Of a stretch of 64,000 nt of DNA, positions 1 through 7,637 are shown one piece after another. A program made the position numbers and the translations under genes. The notes beneath the pieces are model-generated. The model was given only the letters and a program-made list of their open reading frames with translations, had not been told where the DNA came from and did not search any database. Where the stretch lies: positions 1 through 64,000 of the forward strand of contig JAFAGA010000068.1 in assembly GCA_023423045.1 (NCBI GenBank), written 5' to 3'. Every line of letters begins with the position of its first letter. Positions within the stretch are counted from its first letter, which is position 1. This DNA comes from Bacillota bacterium. Its GTDB lineage: Bacteria; Bacillota; Clostridia; Lachnospirales; Lachnospiraceae.

Positions 1-120
1 GGCTCCTTTTTAATTTAACTTTCTTCTATAACAATCTGAATAGACTCCAGAATAATGCTACTATACATCAAGAATTTACCTGTTTTAATGTGCCTTTCAT
101 GTCAGATTTAATTTGACGAT

Positions 121-879
121 TTACACTTCAGCAATCCTAATTGCTTCATCCATTCTTATCAACTCCTTTAGATCTGTTTCCTCAAGGTTTCGATCGAAAA
201 ACTTTAGCCAGCGATGCAGGGAATTGTTGATGTCATAGATCCCCTCTTTATAAAACTTCTTTAGCTCCAGAAAATGTATTTCTTGGTCATCCGTCAGCAG
301 CTCCTGCGGATGCTGGTCAATCCTGAAGTGACTGCTGATATGGAACTCCGCATAGGGCAGGTAATTAAAGTTAAGCAGGTTGATGGAGATTACCTTTCCC
401 AGGTGACGGTAATCTTCTCCTTCGCGGATTCCGGATACAAAGAGTCTACCGTTGTAGTATTGACTGCGTTCCTTGATGTTGTCCTCATTCAATAGCTGAA
501 CTTCGATATTGACCTGGGTTTTATCCGGCAGTTTCGCCCGAATATCTAGCCTGCCAAACTTTCCTTCCGGGCTTTCCTTCGGCAGTTCCAGATTTTTTAT
601 AAGCTCCACTTCCGTAAGTTCTAACTCCAGTACTGCATTCAGGAAAGAGATCAGACAAACCTTGCATTCCTCTGTTCCCATGTATTGTTTGAAAAGATAA
701 TCATTCAGGGGATTCAGTCTTCCGGTCCGACTACGGGTAATGGTATAATTGGTTTTTGCAATGTTCTCGGGCTTAGCACTGCTTCTGACTCTTTCATCAT
801 GTTCGGTCTGTATATTATTTCTAGTATTGCTGCAGTGTTTGGTTTCGGTATAGTGTATTGGCTCTTCCTTCAATAGCAT
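121..879 (-). CDS. Rpn family nuclease/putative transposase, C-terminally short
   Basis: 252 aa. Residues about 54-150 carry the PD-(D/E)XK Rpn core: RLNPLNDYLFKQYMG, then GRLDIRAKLPDKTQVNIEVQ, where D and ExQ are the expected catalytic residues. This family (recombination-promoting nuclease, annotated as transposase) nicks DNA and is often multicopy in Clostridia. The start at 879 has a good AAAGGAG site. Family members usually run about 280-310 residues with an acidic helical tail, whereas this one stops just after RMDEAIRIAEV. The 120 bp beyond the stop encode nothing resembling that tail in any frame I read, so the gene looks truncated and may be inactive. It stands alone. Family is fairly certain, activity unknown. 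Confidence 0.75.
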   Translation of the reverse strand: MLLKEEPIHYTETKHCSNTRNNIQTEHDERVRSSAKPENIAKTNYTITRSRTGRLNPLNDYLFKQYMGTEECKVCLISFLNAVLELELTEVELIKNLELPKESPEGKFGRLDIRAKLPDKTQVNIEVQLLNEDNIKERSQYYNGRLFVSGIREGEDYRHLGKVISINLLNFNYLPYAEFHISSHFRIDQHPQELLTDDQEIHFLELKKFYKEGIYDINNSLHRWLKFFDRNLEETDLKELIRMDEAIRIAEV

Positions 880-1532
880 AGTAATTATCTCCTTTGTCTA
901 AATGGAAGGAAGCCTGAAACAACAGATGTTTTGTTGTGTATGCGTCATATTTCATAACGATACTCTGTTGCTTACACTTCATACAAGGATAGCCCATTAT
1001 AGCCTATTATAGCTATCCCTGCCTGTTATTACTATCCTGATTATAGCAGATACTGACGATGAGTGCAATAATGTGCTGAAGGCTTCCATTCCGTTGATTG
1101 GTAATGTGACGATGTTATGGCTGAATAGCCGGAGGCCGCTAAAGCGGCTGTGATTTATAAAGATTAGGAGAGATAGCTTTTCCTGATAGATATTATAGCA
1201 TATGCTTGTCTTTATTTCCAGTTTTTCCAAATCGTCATATTTCTGAATTTATTGCTATTTATTGGTGAATTTTTCTTTTTATTAGTTTTTAACCGCTTTT
1301 CCTATTGAAAATATAATACATTTATCTGGAAGTATTTCTCATTTTTGCTTATAGTCCCCCTATATAATTGCTAGTTGACATAAAATCAACCATTATAGCA
1401 AAATTAGACTATACGTAGGGTTGATAAAATCGACAGATTATGATAACTTTGTAGTAGGAATGTACTATAGAAATTAAAGTTGGAATAGCTGATTAGATAA
1501 ATACAATTTTACATAGAGCTGGGAGAATACAA
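880..1532. other. Gene-poor interval before the agr operon
   Basis: I see no convincing gene here. The short minus-strand ORF at 997-1230 has no ribosome binding site and no recognisable content. The interval holds a small GCCGC-TAAA-GCGGC hairpin near 1135-1148, AT-rich DNA, and a repeated motif at 1374-1434 (listed separately) upstream of the agrC-like gene. Promoters for both flanking genes must lie here, but I cannot assign a clear -35/-10 pair. Confidence 0.6.
1374..1434. promoter_or_regulatory. Repeated imperfect palindrome upstream of agr operon
   Basis: Two related dyads occur 46 bp apart: GTTGACATAAAATCAAC (1374-1390) and GTTGATAAAATCGAC (1420-1434). Both have GTTGA...TAAAATC.AC with inverted GTTGA/TCAAC arms. 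They lie about 100-160 bp before agrC, where an AgrA/LytTR-type regulator would be expected to act. The operator assignment is inference from position and repetition. Confidence 0.4.
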
Positions 1533-2846
1533 ATGAACTTAGTATCGATAATATTTAATAGGATGAGTCAAATTATTGAGGCTTTTTTGTGGTATCGGTT
1601 GATGACCAATATGCTGGAGAGAAAATATAGTAAAAAGATATATATGATTGCTACTGCGTTTATTTTTCTTCTGGTATTGATAAAAGAAGCGGTTTTTGAT
1701 CAATCTTTCATGGAAAATTTGCGGGGTTATGGGTCGTTTGTTATAATCCTTTATACTTTAATTATAGGAATGATATTGTTTAAAAACTCATTCCTTGAGA
1801 AGCTAATTTGGTGGGGATTGTTTTATGCTGGATTGATGATTATGGAATTACTTGTATTATCTTTTATGAATGTAGTGCTTGAGATTCCTTTTGGGGAATT
1901 TCAAGCAAATAAAGTATTAAATTCATCTGCTACAATTATTACAAAGATTTTAACCCTGTTAGTCTTCGAGTTTATCATAAATAGAAGGAGAGAGCGACTA
2001 GAAATAAAGAAATCTACATATAAAAGTCTTGGGATATTGATGGTATCAAATGTTGTATTGATTATTGGTTGTGTTATTGTGTTTTTTAATGCTAATAATG
2101 TAGGATTTCGTGTAAATAGTATCATTCAGACTTTTCTAATTATAGCTTTGATTACTGCGTTAGTTATCAGTTCGCTTGTGTTTAAGATAGAGAAAGAATC
2201 AAGAGAAGAATTACAGACCAAACTTAAGCTGCAGCAAATAGAGATGGAATTAAAGCAGAGTAAAGATATGGCTAATGTTACCGAGAATCTGCGCAAATTG
2301 AGACATGATATGAACAACCATATTGGATTGATTAAGAATTTGGTCTATGCACAAAGGTACGAGGAGTTGAAGGAGTATATTGATGAAGTGTATCTGGATG
2401 TAGCAGTGGCTAATGAATACATTGTATCTGAGAATACTGCTCTGGCAGTATTATTGAATACGAAGAAGAGCAGAGCAAAGGAATTAAATATTGAATTCCA
2501 GAGTATAATAGCTGTTTCTGACCTTCAGATGCAGGATAAGGATATCTGTGTATTGTTCGGAAATCTACTGGACAATGCGATAGAAGCTGCCGAGATGGCA
2601 GTGAATAAGAAATTCATTGATCTCTCCATCCAACAGACACCTTCCGGTTGTATCATTGAATGTGAGAATTCCATGGGCAAAAAACCTGAGATGAAAAAAG
2701 GAAAATTTATGTCTAATAAAGAAAATGCCTATCTGCATGGAATCGGAACGGAGAATATCCAGGATATTGTGGCAAAGTATCATGGTGAAATCAAATTTGA
2801 TTTTGATGATGAGGTTTTCAGTGTCCGCATTGTAATACCTCTGTAG
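1533..2846 (+). CDS. agrC: AgrC-like GHKL sensor histidine kinase
   Basis: 437 aa. The first about 210 residues contain roughly six hydrophobic membrane segments. A linker helix follows, then the kinase core: RKLRHDMNNHIGLIKNL around residues 261-277 (H of RHDxNN is the phosphoacceptor) and the N box LFGNLLDNAIEAAE around 344-357, followed by glycine-containing ATP-lid sequence near GIGTENIQDI. This is the HPK10/GHKL architecture of peptide-pheromone receptors. The start has GGGAG upstream. It is the first gene of a four-gene set with the LytTR regulator, AgrB and AgrD. It most likely binds the secreted cyclic peptide and phosphorylates the next gene product. Called by family and context. Confidence 0.85.
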   Translation: MNLVSIIFNRMSQIIEAFLWYRLMTNMLERKYSKKIYMIATAFIFLLVLIKEAVFDQSFMENLRGYGSFVIILYTLIIGMILFKNSFLEKLIWWGLFYAGLMIMELLVLSFMNVVLEIPFGEFQANKVLNSSATIITKILTLLVFEFIINRRRERLEIKKSTYKSLGILMVSNVVLIIGCVIVFFNANNVGFRVNSIIQTFLIIALITALVISSLVFKIEKESREELQTKLKLQQIEMELKQSKDMANVTENLRKLRHDMNNHIGLIKNLVYAQRYEELKEYIDEVYLDVAVANEYIVSENTALAVLLNTKKSRAKELNIEFQSIIAVSDLQMQDKDICVLFGNLLDNAIEAAEMAVNKKFIDLSIQQTPSGCIIECENSMGKKPEMKKGKFMSNKENAYLHGIGTENIQDIVAKYHGEIKFDFDDEVFSVRIVIPL

Positions 2847-2882
2847 GAGTACATAGGATAATGAATGAAGAGAGGATCAAGT

Positions 2883-3602
2883 ATGAGGCTTAATATTGCG
2901 ATCTGTGATGATGAAAATATCACACTTAAGATCAACTGTACCTATATCAAGGAGTTGGCGAAAAAGTACAGGGTAGATGCATCAATTAACGGTTTTAACA
3001 GCGGGGAAACAGTACTTGAGTATGCACAGAAGGAAGAGCTCGATATCCTGTTTATGGATATCGATATGAAGGGAATGAATGGAATACAGACAGCAGCCAG
3101 GGTTATGAAGAAGCATCCGCAAGCTATTATTATATTCATTACCGGGCACAGGGAATTTGCATATGATGCCTTTACGGTGGAAGCCTTCAGCTTTATTGTC
3201 AAACCCATTGATCCGGAGCGCTTAGAGAGGATATTCAAGAAAGCCATATTACAGGTAAATGACCTGAATTATCGCAAACAGCGTACACCGTTGATTATCA
3301 CAGAAGATAATATAAAGAAAAAAATTAATCAGGGGATCATTCTATACATAGAGCGGAGCGATACGCAGAGTATGATAGTAACCAGGCAGTCCAAACATCT
3401 TGTATATGAGACGATTACCTCCCTGGCGGAGAGGCTTGAGGATAATTTTGTAAGAATTAGTCAAGGGGTTGTAGTGAATTTGTCGGAGGTGGTTCAGATT
3501 CAACTAAATCAGGTGGTTATGAGAACCGGTGAGAGATTCAATATCGGCAGGACATATTCAAAAGAATTTAAAAAAAGGTACTTGGAAAATCACCAGATAT
3601 AG
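2883..3602 (+). CDS. agrA: AgrA-like LytTR response regulator
   Basis: 239 aa from the ATG at 2883, chosen over the upstream in-frame ATG at 2865 because AGAGAGGATC precedes it at normal spacing. N-terminal receiver domain: acidic pair near residues 9-10, phosphoacceptor D59 in LDILFMDIDMKGMNG, and conserved K in IVKPID. The C-terminal about 100 residues form a LytTR DNA-binding domain (LYIERSDTQSMIV...FVRISQGVVVNLSEV...GRTYSKEFKKRY). LytTR regulators bind short direct repeats upstream of their targets. It sits 36 bp after the kinase and is its likely partner. It probably controls this operon and distant targets. Confidence 0.87.
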   Translation: MRLNIAICDDENITLKINCTYIKELAKKYRVDASINGFNSGETVLEYAQKEELDILFMDIDMKGMNGIQTAARVMKKHPQAIIIFITGHREFAYDAFTVEAFSFIVKPIDPERLERIFKKAILQVNDLNYRKQRTPLIITEDNIKKKINQGIILYIERSDTQSMIVTRQSKHLVYETITSLAERLEDNFVRISQGVVVNLSEVVQIQLNQVVMRTGERFNIGRTYSKEFKKRYLENHQI

Positions 3603-3661
3603 GCTATAATAGTAGAGAATTAACAAATATAGTCGAAAGGTGTAGAACAGGAGTGAGATGA

Positions 3662-4264
3662 ATGTTGTATAAGATGCTGACAGATAGAATATTGAACCAT
3701 CTGGCAACGAATACGAGCATTGATATGGGGCATCGCGAAATTTATGCTTATTCTCTGGAAAGATATATTTCGGGCTTTGTTAATTTTATAGTCTTTGCCA
3801 TTGTAGCAGCCATATGTGGTATACCAGTGGAGACAGTTGTTTTTGGGATATTTTATGGACCGCTTCGCAAATATGCCGGGGGTTATCATGCAAAAACCAG
3901 AAGCAAATGTATGGTTTTATCGATATTTATTCTGCTGTCACTTGTTAAATTGGCAGAAGGGTTAGTTTTACTGAGTTATTGGAAGCTATTGGCGGTTATT
4001 TTTTTGCTAATTGCGGGTTTGCTGATTTTCTGGCTTGCACCGGTGGATTCTGAGAACAGGAGATTATCGGAGGAGGTAAAAAAGCAGTATCGAAGGAAAT
4101 CAAGATGGATTTTTGCAGTGGATTGTCTATTTATTATATTGACAGTGGCCTGTCTGGAGTCTTTTGGCAACTATATTTTAATTGGCTCACTTGCAGTTTT
4201 CCTTGAGGGTATATTTTTGGTACCACATAAATTAACTATGAGACAAAAGTATGCTCCTAGATAG
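3662..4264 (+). CDS. agrB: AgrB, accessory gene regulator processing protease
   Basis: 200 aa with several membrane-spanning segments. AgrB is an integral membrane cysteine peptidase that cuts the C-terminal tail from AgrD and forms the thiolactone ring. The catalytic pair is visible as H76 and C83 in YAGGYHAKTRSKC, with the family spacing. Length matches the family (about 190-210). A GGAGTGAG site precedes the ATG at 3662. agrD follows 50 bp downstream, which pairs enzyme and substrate. Confidence 0.92.
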   Translation: MLYKMLTDRILNHLATNTSIDMGHREIYAYSLERYISGFVNFIVFAIVAAICGIPVETVVFGIFYGPLRKYAGGYHAKTRSKCMVLSIFILLSLVKLAEGLVLLSYWKLLAVIFLLIAGLLIFWLAPVDSENRRLSEEVKKQYRRKSRWIFAVDCLFIILTVACLESFGNYILIGSLAVFLEGIFLVPHKLTMRQKYAPR

Positions 4265-4314
4265 ATCGGCGCATACGCAAAGGGCGTAGAAATTACGCAG
4301 AAACGGAGAATTAT

Positions 4315-4482
4315 ATGAAGAACAACAGTTTATCGACAAAATTATGCAAAAAAGTGTTATCGGCATCTATGGCTTCCTTAGTAAATGTGTACACAGAATG
4401 CATTTTAATCATGTATGAGCCGAAGCAACCGGAGAATCTGAGTAAGGTAGAGCTGAAACAGATAAGGGATAGTATTAGATAA
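4315..4482 (+). CDS. agrD: AgrD, cyclic lactone autoinducer precursor
   Basis: 55-codon gene between agrB and a strong terminator, with ACGGAGA before the ATG. Layout: an amphipathic N-terminal helix (residues about 8-25, LCKKVLSASMASLVNVY), the pheromone core YTECILIM at residues 26-33, then the processing tail YEPKQPENL followed by charged residues. C29 would close a thiolactone with M33. S. aureus AgrD-I has YSTCDFIM followed by DEPKVP, so the pattern YxxCxxIM plus EPKxP is shared. Family knowledge: AgrB cuts after the ring residue and a second protease trims the N-terminal side. Identity is strong. The exact N-terminal end of the mature peptide is inferred. Confidence 0.93.
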   Translation: MKNNSLSTKLCKKVLSASMASLVNVYTECILIMYEPKQPENLSKVELKQIRDSIR

Positions 4483-4494
4483 GGAAGGCCGTAC

Positions 4495-4544
4495 AAAAAA
4501 GAATGGCTTATGTGGAGAAGATGCCACATAAGCCATTCTTTTTT
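4495..4544 (+). terminator. Rho-independent terminator after agrD
   Basis: A perfect inverted repeat with arms reading AAGAATGGCTTATGTGG and CCACATAAGCCATTCTT around an 8-nt loop, flanked by an A-run before and a T-run after. It ends the agr operon 12 bp past the agrD stop. Confidence 0.9.
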
Positions 4545-4740
4545 AACGTAAGAGTGGTTGCATAGCCTGTTACTAAGGGGCTAAAAGCGTAAGCGACTCT
4601 TAAGAAAGAATGTACTATTCGCTGATAATCGGAACATACAGAATAATTAGGAAAAAGTGCAGAATAATAAGGAATGCCTGTTGTTAACAGGGTAAAATCT
4701 GCAGAATTATCAATGAAAATATTCACTTAATCATGTTTTA

Positions 4741-4769
4741 TTGAAGCCTATCCAGATTTTTGTTAGAAT
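4741..4769 (+). promoter_or_regulatory. SigA-type promoter for the ABC-like gene
   Basis: TTGAAG (4741-4746), 17-bp spacer, TAGAAT (4764-4769). The predicted transcription start near 4776 leaves no room for a ribosome site before the ATG at 4784, but suits the GTG at 4805. Rest of the 4483-4804 gap: the agrD terminator and a stretch (4545-4740) with no gene seen. Confidence 0.55.
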
Positions 4770-4804
4770 GCATGTAACAGCTAATGGGACATAGGAGAAC
4801 AAAA

Positions 4805-5410
4805 GTGCTGAATATTCGTGTTAATAGCAAGGAGGAGCAGCCAGAGGAAATGGGTTCTCTTTCGATGGATATTGAGAATTGCACCGTTGCAGGCATCACC
4901 GGCAGGAAGAAGCAGTCCTTTATGTCGTTATTATCTGGCTTGGAGAGTTTCGAGGGTGATGTGGTGCTGGATACTATAAGCATGAAGGGAAGTTATGATG
5001 AGTATCTGGAGCAGGTTGCGGTGATAACAAAGGATTCCGTTGTTAATACCGATTTGTCAGTGAATGATTACCTGGATTTCTATGGTACCTTATCCAATGC
5101 TCTTGATGATAGTTATGAGGAGCGAAAGAAGAAGCTGCTCAGAGAATTTGGTTTACTTAGATATATCAACACCGGCATTAATTATCTTAAGGAATTGGAT
5201 CGAAAGAAAGTTAAATTAATTAGTTTATTTCTTAAAGAACATTCTTTAATTTTGCTGGATGCCTTCCTGGAGAACTTTCAGCCGAAGGATATGAAGAAGA
5301 TTATGGTGTTTTTGGAGAACTATGCCAAGGGAGAAAGAATTGTTTTAATTGGTTCCGATGACTATAATCTCCTGCAAAGCTGCAGTGAAAGGATTTATGT
5401 ATTAAATTAA
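4805..5410 (+). CDS. Degenerate ABC-transporter ATPase-like protein
   Basis: 201 aa from GTG at 4805, chosen because TAGGAGAA lies at proper spacing while the ATG at 4784 has none. The fold follows an ABC ATPase but every catalytic motif is altered. Walker A is GITGRKKQS instead of GxxGxGKST (Lys kept, Gly and Ser/Thr changed). The Q-loop position is VITKDS. The LSGGQ position reads ELDRKKVKL. Walker B is LILLDAF with Ala in place of the catalytic Glu. No switch His is visible (GSDDY). ATP hydrolysis is unlikely, so a scaffolding, regulatory or decayed role is possible. No permease lies next to it. Fold assignment is moderately sure, function unknown. Confidence 0.6.
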   Translation: MLNIRVNSKEEQPEEMGSLSMDIENCTVAGITGRKKQSFMSLLSGLESFEGDVVLDTISMKGSYDEYLEQVAVITKDSVVNTDLSVNDYLDFYGTLSNALDDSYEERKKKLLREFGLLRYINTGINYLKELDRKKVKLISLFLKEHSLILLDAFLENFQPKDMKKIMVFLENYAKGERIVLIGSDDYNLLQSCSERIYVLN

Positions 5411-5480
5411 ATTGCGTCATGAGAGGCGACTCTTAGCATATATCGAGTTGTATAGGGGAATATACAACATTAACAGTATA

Positions 5481-5530
5481 CATAGATTTGTATTGGGCAA
5501 GCAATACAAATCTATGCCATATTGTTTTTA
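5481..5530 (+). terminator. Likely terminator hairpin
   Basis: A perfect 15-bp stem (5481-5495 with 5502-5516, CATAGATTTGTATTG arm, 6-nt loop) follows the ABC-like gene and is followed by CCATATTGTTTTTA. The T-run is offset from the stem, so it is a plausible but not classic terminator. Confidence 0.55.
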
Positions 5531-5643
5531 TGTGTTAAAATAGTAACGTATTCAAATAACGAGTGGTACGTTTGACCTGCCACTCTTATATTAATTAAAT
5601 ATCGGACGATACGCCGCTGACGGCGGCAGAATGTGAGGGAGCC

Positions 5644-6402
5644 ATGAATGAGACAATCAGACAGCTGAAGGAGAGGAAATCGGTTCGGGTTTTTGAGAAC
5701 CGGACAATATCTGAGGAGTTGAAAAGAGAAATAGTGGAAGCTGCATTCGAAGCTCCGACTGCCGGTTCGATGATGTTGTACAGTATCATCGATGTTACCG
5801 ATGCCCAGTTGAAAAAGCAGCTGGCAATTGCCTGCGATAATCAGCCGTTTATTATGAATGCTCCTGTGGTTCTGGTATTTTTGGCAGATTATCAGAGATG
5901 GTATGATGCCTTCTGTCAGGCGGACTGTAAACCGCGTAAGCCGGGGGAGGGTGATTTGCTGCTTGCCTGTGCGGATGCTATCATTGCTGCACAGAACACG
6001 GCGGTGGCGGCTGAGTCCCTTGGAATTGGCTCCTGCTACATTGGAGATATATTGGAGAATTGTGAAACGGTAAGAGAGCTTCTTCAACTTCCCGAATATG
6101 TATTGCCTGCGGCGATGCTGGTATATGGTTATCCGGCAGAAAGCCAGATTAAAAGAAAGAAACCGGTGCGTTTTGAGAAAGAATATCTTGTATATGAGAA
6201 TCAGTATCGCAGATTATCCAAAGAAGAGCAGAGACAGATGCATATCGTGAGGAATAAGAAGGCAGGACTTCCTGACAAGGATGTATCGGAAGGAATCGCG
6301 GCACTTTGCAATCGTAAGTATATGTCTGACTTTTCGCTGGAGATGAATCGTTCCGCGGCCCTATATTTGGAGAATTTTCGCCAGGGGCAGAAGGAAGAAT
6401 AG
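5644..6402 (+). CDS. Nitroreductase family protein
   Basis: 252 aa. Nitroreductase-type FMN oxidoreductases use NAD(P)H to reduce nitro compounds, quinones or flavins. Family features: N-terminal RKSVRVFENRTISEELKREIVEAA with RxxR contacts to FMN, APTAGSMM, then AAQNTAVAAESLGIGSCYIGDI and a late MLVYGYPAE segment. The C-terminal tail (from about residue 170) has the KxPVRFEKEYLVYENQY sequence seen in clostridial members. The ATG at 5644 is preceded by TGTGAGGGAGCC. A GC hairpin and CAGAATG element lie just upstream (5612-5633). Standalone gene with terminators on both sides. Substrate unknown. Confidence 0.85.
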   Translation: MNETIRQLKERKSVRVFENRTISEELKREIVEAAFEAPTAGSMMLYSIIDVTDAQLKKQLAIACDNQPFIMNAPVVLVFLADYQRWYDAFCQADCKPRKPGEGDLLLACADAIIAAQNTAVAAESLGIGSCYIGDILENCETVRELLQLPEYVLPAAMLVYGYPAESQIKRKKPVRFEKEYLVYENQYRRLSKEEQRQMHIVRNKKAGLPDKDVSEGIAALCNRKYMSDFSLEMNRSAALYLENFRQGQKEE

Positions 6403-6480
6403 AAGATAGCGGCGGGAATAACATTGTATGGCCGGTTTGTGGCGGATGCTGCTATTCATAGATGGCTTAGCTTTGACAAT

Positions 6481-6543
6481 AAAAAGGTTTTGCGTAATGC
6501 ACTTTATCTCATAGGTGAGAGCTGCATTATGCAAAACCTTTTG
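6481..6543. terminator. Bidirectional terminator
   Basis: A 20-bp inverted repeat with AAAAGGTTTTGCGTAATGCA as the left arm (one mismatch, 21-nt loop) has A-runs on one side and T-runs on the other. It lies between the convergent nitroreductase and ROK kinase genes and can serve both. Confidence 0.8.
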
Positions 6544-6583
6544 TTCGTACAAAAACCCAAGTCAAGTTTCTTCGGGAAGAAAG

Positions 6584-7462
6584 CTATCTGGAACTTTGTA
6601 ATTCCAGCTTAGCCAGCTGAATGCAGCCCATAATACCCTGTTTGTCTTGCAGGGAAGCAGGCACAATATATTGGTCCAAATCCTCCATCTGACTGGTTCG
6701 GATATATCCGTTCAGAAGACGGGCAACCTCCTTGCGAATCATGGGAAAGAGCTGTTCCTGGTGCATTACTCCACCGCCAAGAATTATTTTGTGCGGTGAA
6801 AGAGTCAAGATATAATCGGCAATTCCATGAGCAATATAGTATGCCTCAAGCTCCCAGACCTTTTCCTCATCCCTCAGCTCATATGCTTTTTTCTGCCAAC
6901 GTTTCTCGATTGCAGGACCGGAAGCCAGACCTTCCAGGCAATTGGGATGATAGGGACAAATACTCTCGAAGATATCTTCCGGATGCTTGCTCAATAATAC
7001 ATGACCGGCTTCCGGGTGCAGCATTCCGTGCAGCAGCTGGCCGTTCATGTATACGCCGACGCCGATGCCGGTGCCGATAGTAATATAGATTCCGGAGGAC
7101 AGTCCCTTCATACATCCCCAGGTTGCTTCTCCAAGAACGGAAGCATTAACATCGGTATCAAAGCCGATAGGGATATCCAAGGCATCCTTTAAATATCCGA
7201 CCAGATTAAAATTAGCCCATGCCAGCTTGGGGGTTGATGTAATATAGCCATAGGTAGGAGAATTTCTATCCAGGTCGATAGGGCCGAAGGAACCAATACC
7301 CAGAGCCTCAATCTTCTTGTCCTGAAAATAATCTACGATTTTTGCCATTGTTGTGTCCGGCGTTTCTGTGGGAATGGATTGCTGCTCCAATATTTCTCCA
7401 TTCTCATTACCGATTGCCATCACCATTTTTGTGCCGCCTGCTTCTAAAGCTCCGAATAACAT
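6584..7462 (-). CDS. ROK family sugar kinase, probable fructokinase
   Basis: 292 aa from the ATG at 7462, which has GGAGGTAAATGC just before it. Longer versions lack a site. Phosphate-binding loop LEAGGTKMVMAIG near the N terminus, sugar-binding and catalytic DTDVNASVLGEATWG, ROK signature GTGIGVGVYMNGQLLHGMLHPEAGH and a zinc-type CPYHPNCLEGLASGPAIEKRW. These match the GmuE/ScrK-type fructokinase branch of ROK proteins, which phosphorylate fructose with ATP in the cytoplasm. No sugar transporter lies beside it. Family certain, substrate inferred. Confidence 0.85.
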   Translation of the reverse strand: MLFGALEAGGTKMVMAIGNENGEILEQQSIPTETPDTTMAKIVDYFQDKKIEALGIGSFGPIDLDRNSPTYGYITSTPKLAWANFNLVGYLKDALDIPIGFDTDVNASVLGEATWGCMKGLSSGIYITIGTGIGVGVYMNGQLLHGMLHPEAGHVLLSKHPEDIFESICPYHPNCLEGLASGPAIEKRWQKKAYELRDEEKVWELEAYYIAHGIADYILTLSPHKIILGGGVMHQEQLFPMIRKEVARLLNGYIRTSQMEDLDQYIVPASLQDKQGIMGCIQLAKLELQSSR

Positions 7463-7554
7463 TGCATTTACCTCCAAAATACGCATTTGTAAAATAAATT
7501 TCTCATCTCTACTATTGTAAACCATAAGGACTAAAAAATATAGTACAAGAATGA

Positions 7555-7610
7555 AAAATATAAAATCCGGAGTTACAGTTCAGAATGCCGCATACTGAAC
7601 TGCAACTCCG
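7555..7610 (-). terminator. Terminator after the alpha/beta hydrolase
   Basis: Arms 7568-7583 and 7595-7610 pair over 16 bp with one mismatch. On the minus strand the stem is followed by a T-rich stretch (ATTTTATATTTTT). It shares CAGTTCAG arms and an ATGCCGCA interior with the 29-bp palindrome at 10461. Confidence 0.7.
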
Positions 7611-7637
7611 CAGCAATTAATTCTAAAAAGCAGCATA

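Noticed and set aside
997..1230. 77-residue minus-strand ORF in the gene-poor interval
   Set aside because: No ribosome site, no recognisable content, AT-driven open frame.
1375..1380. TTGACA as the -35 of the agr promoter
   Set aside because: No -10 at 16-18 bp; the bases belong to the repeated dyad instead.
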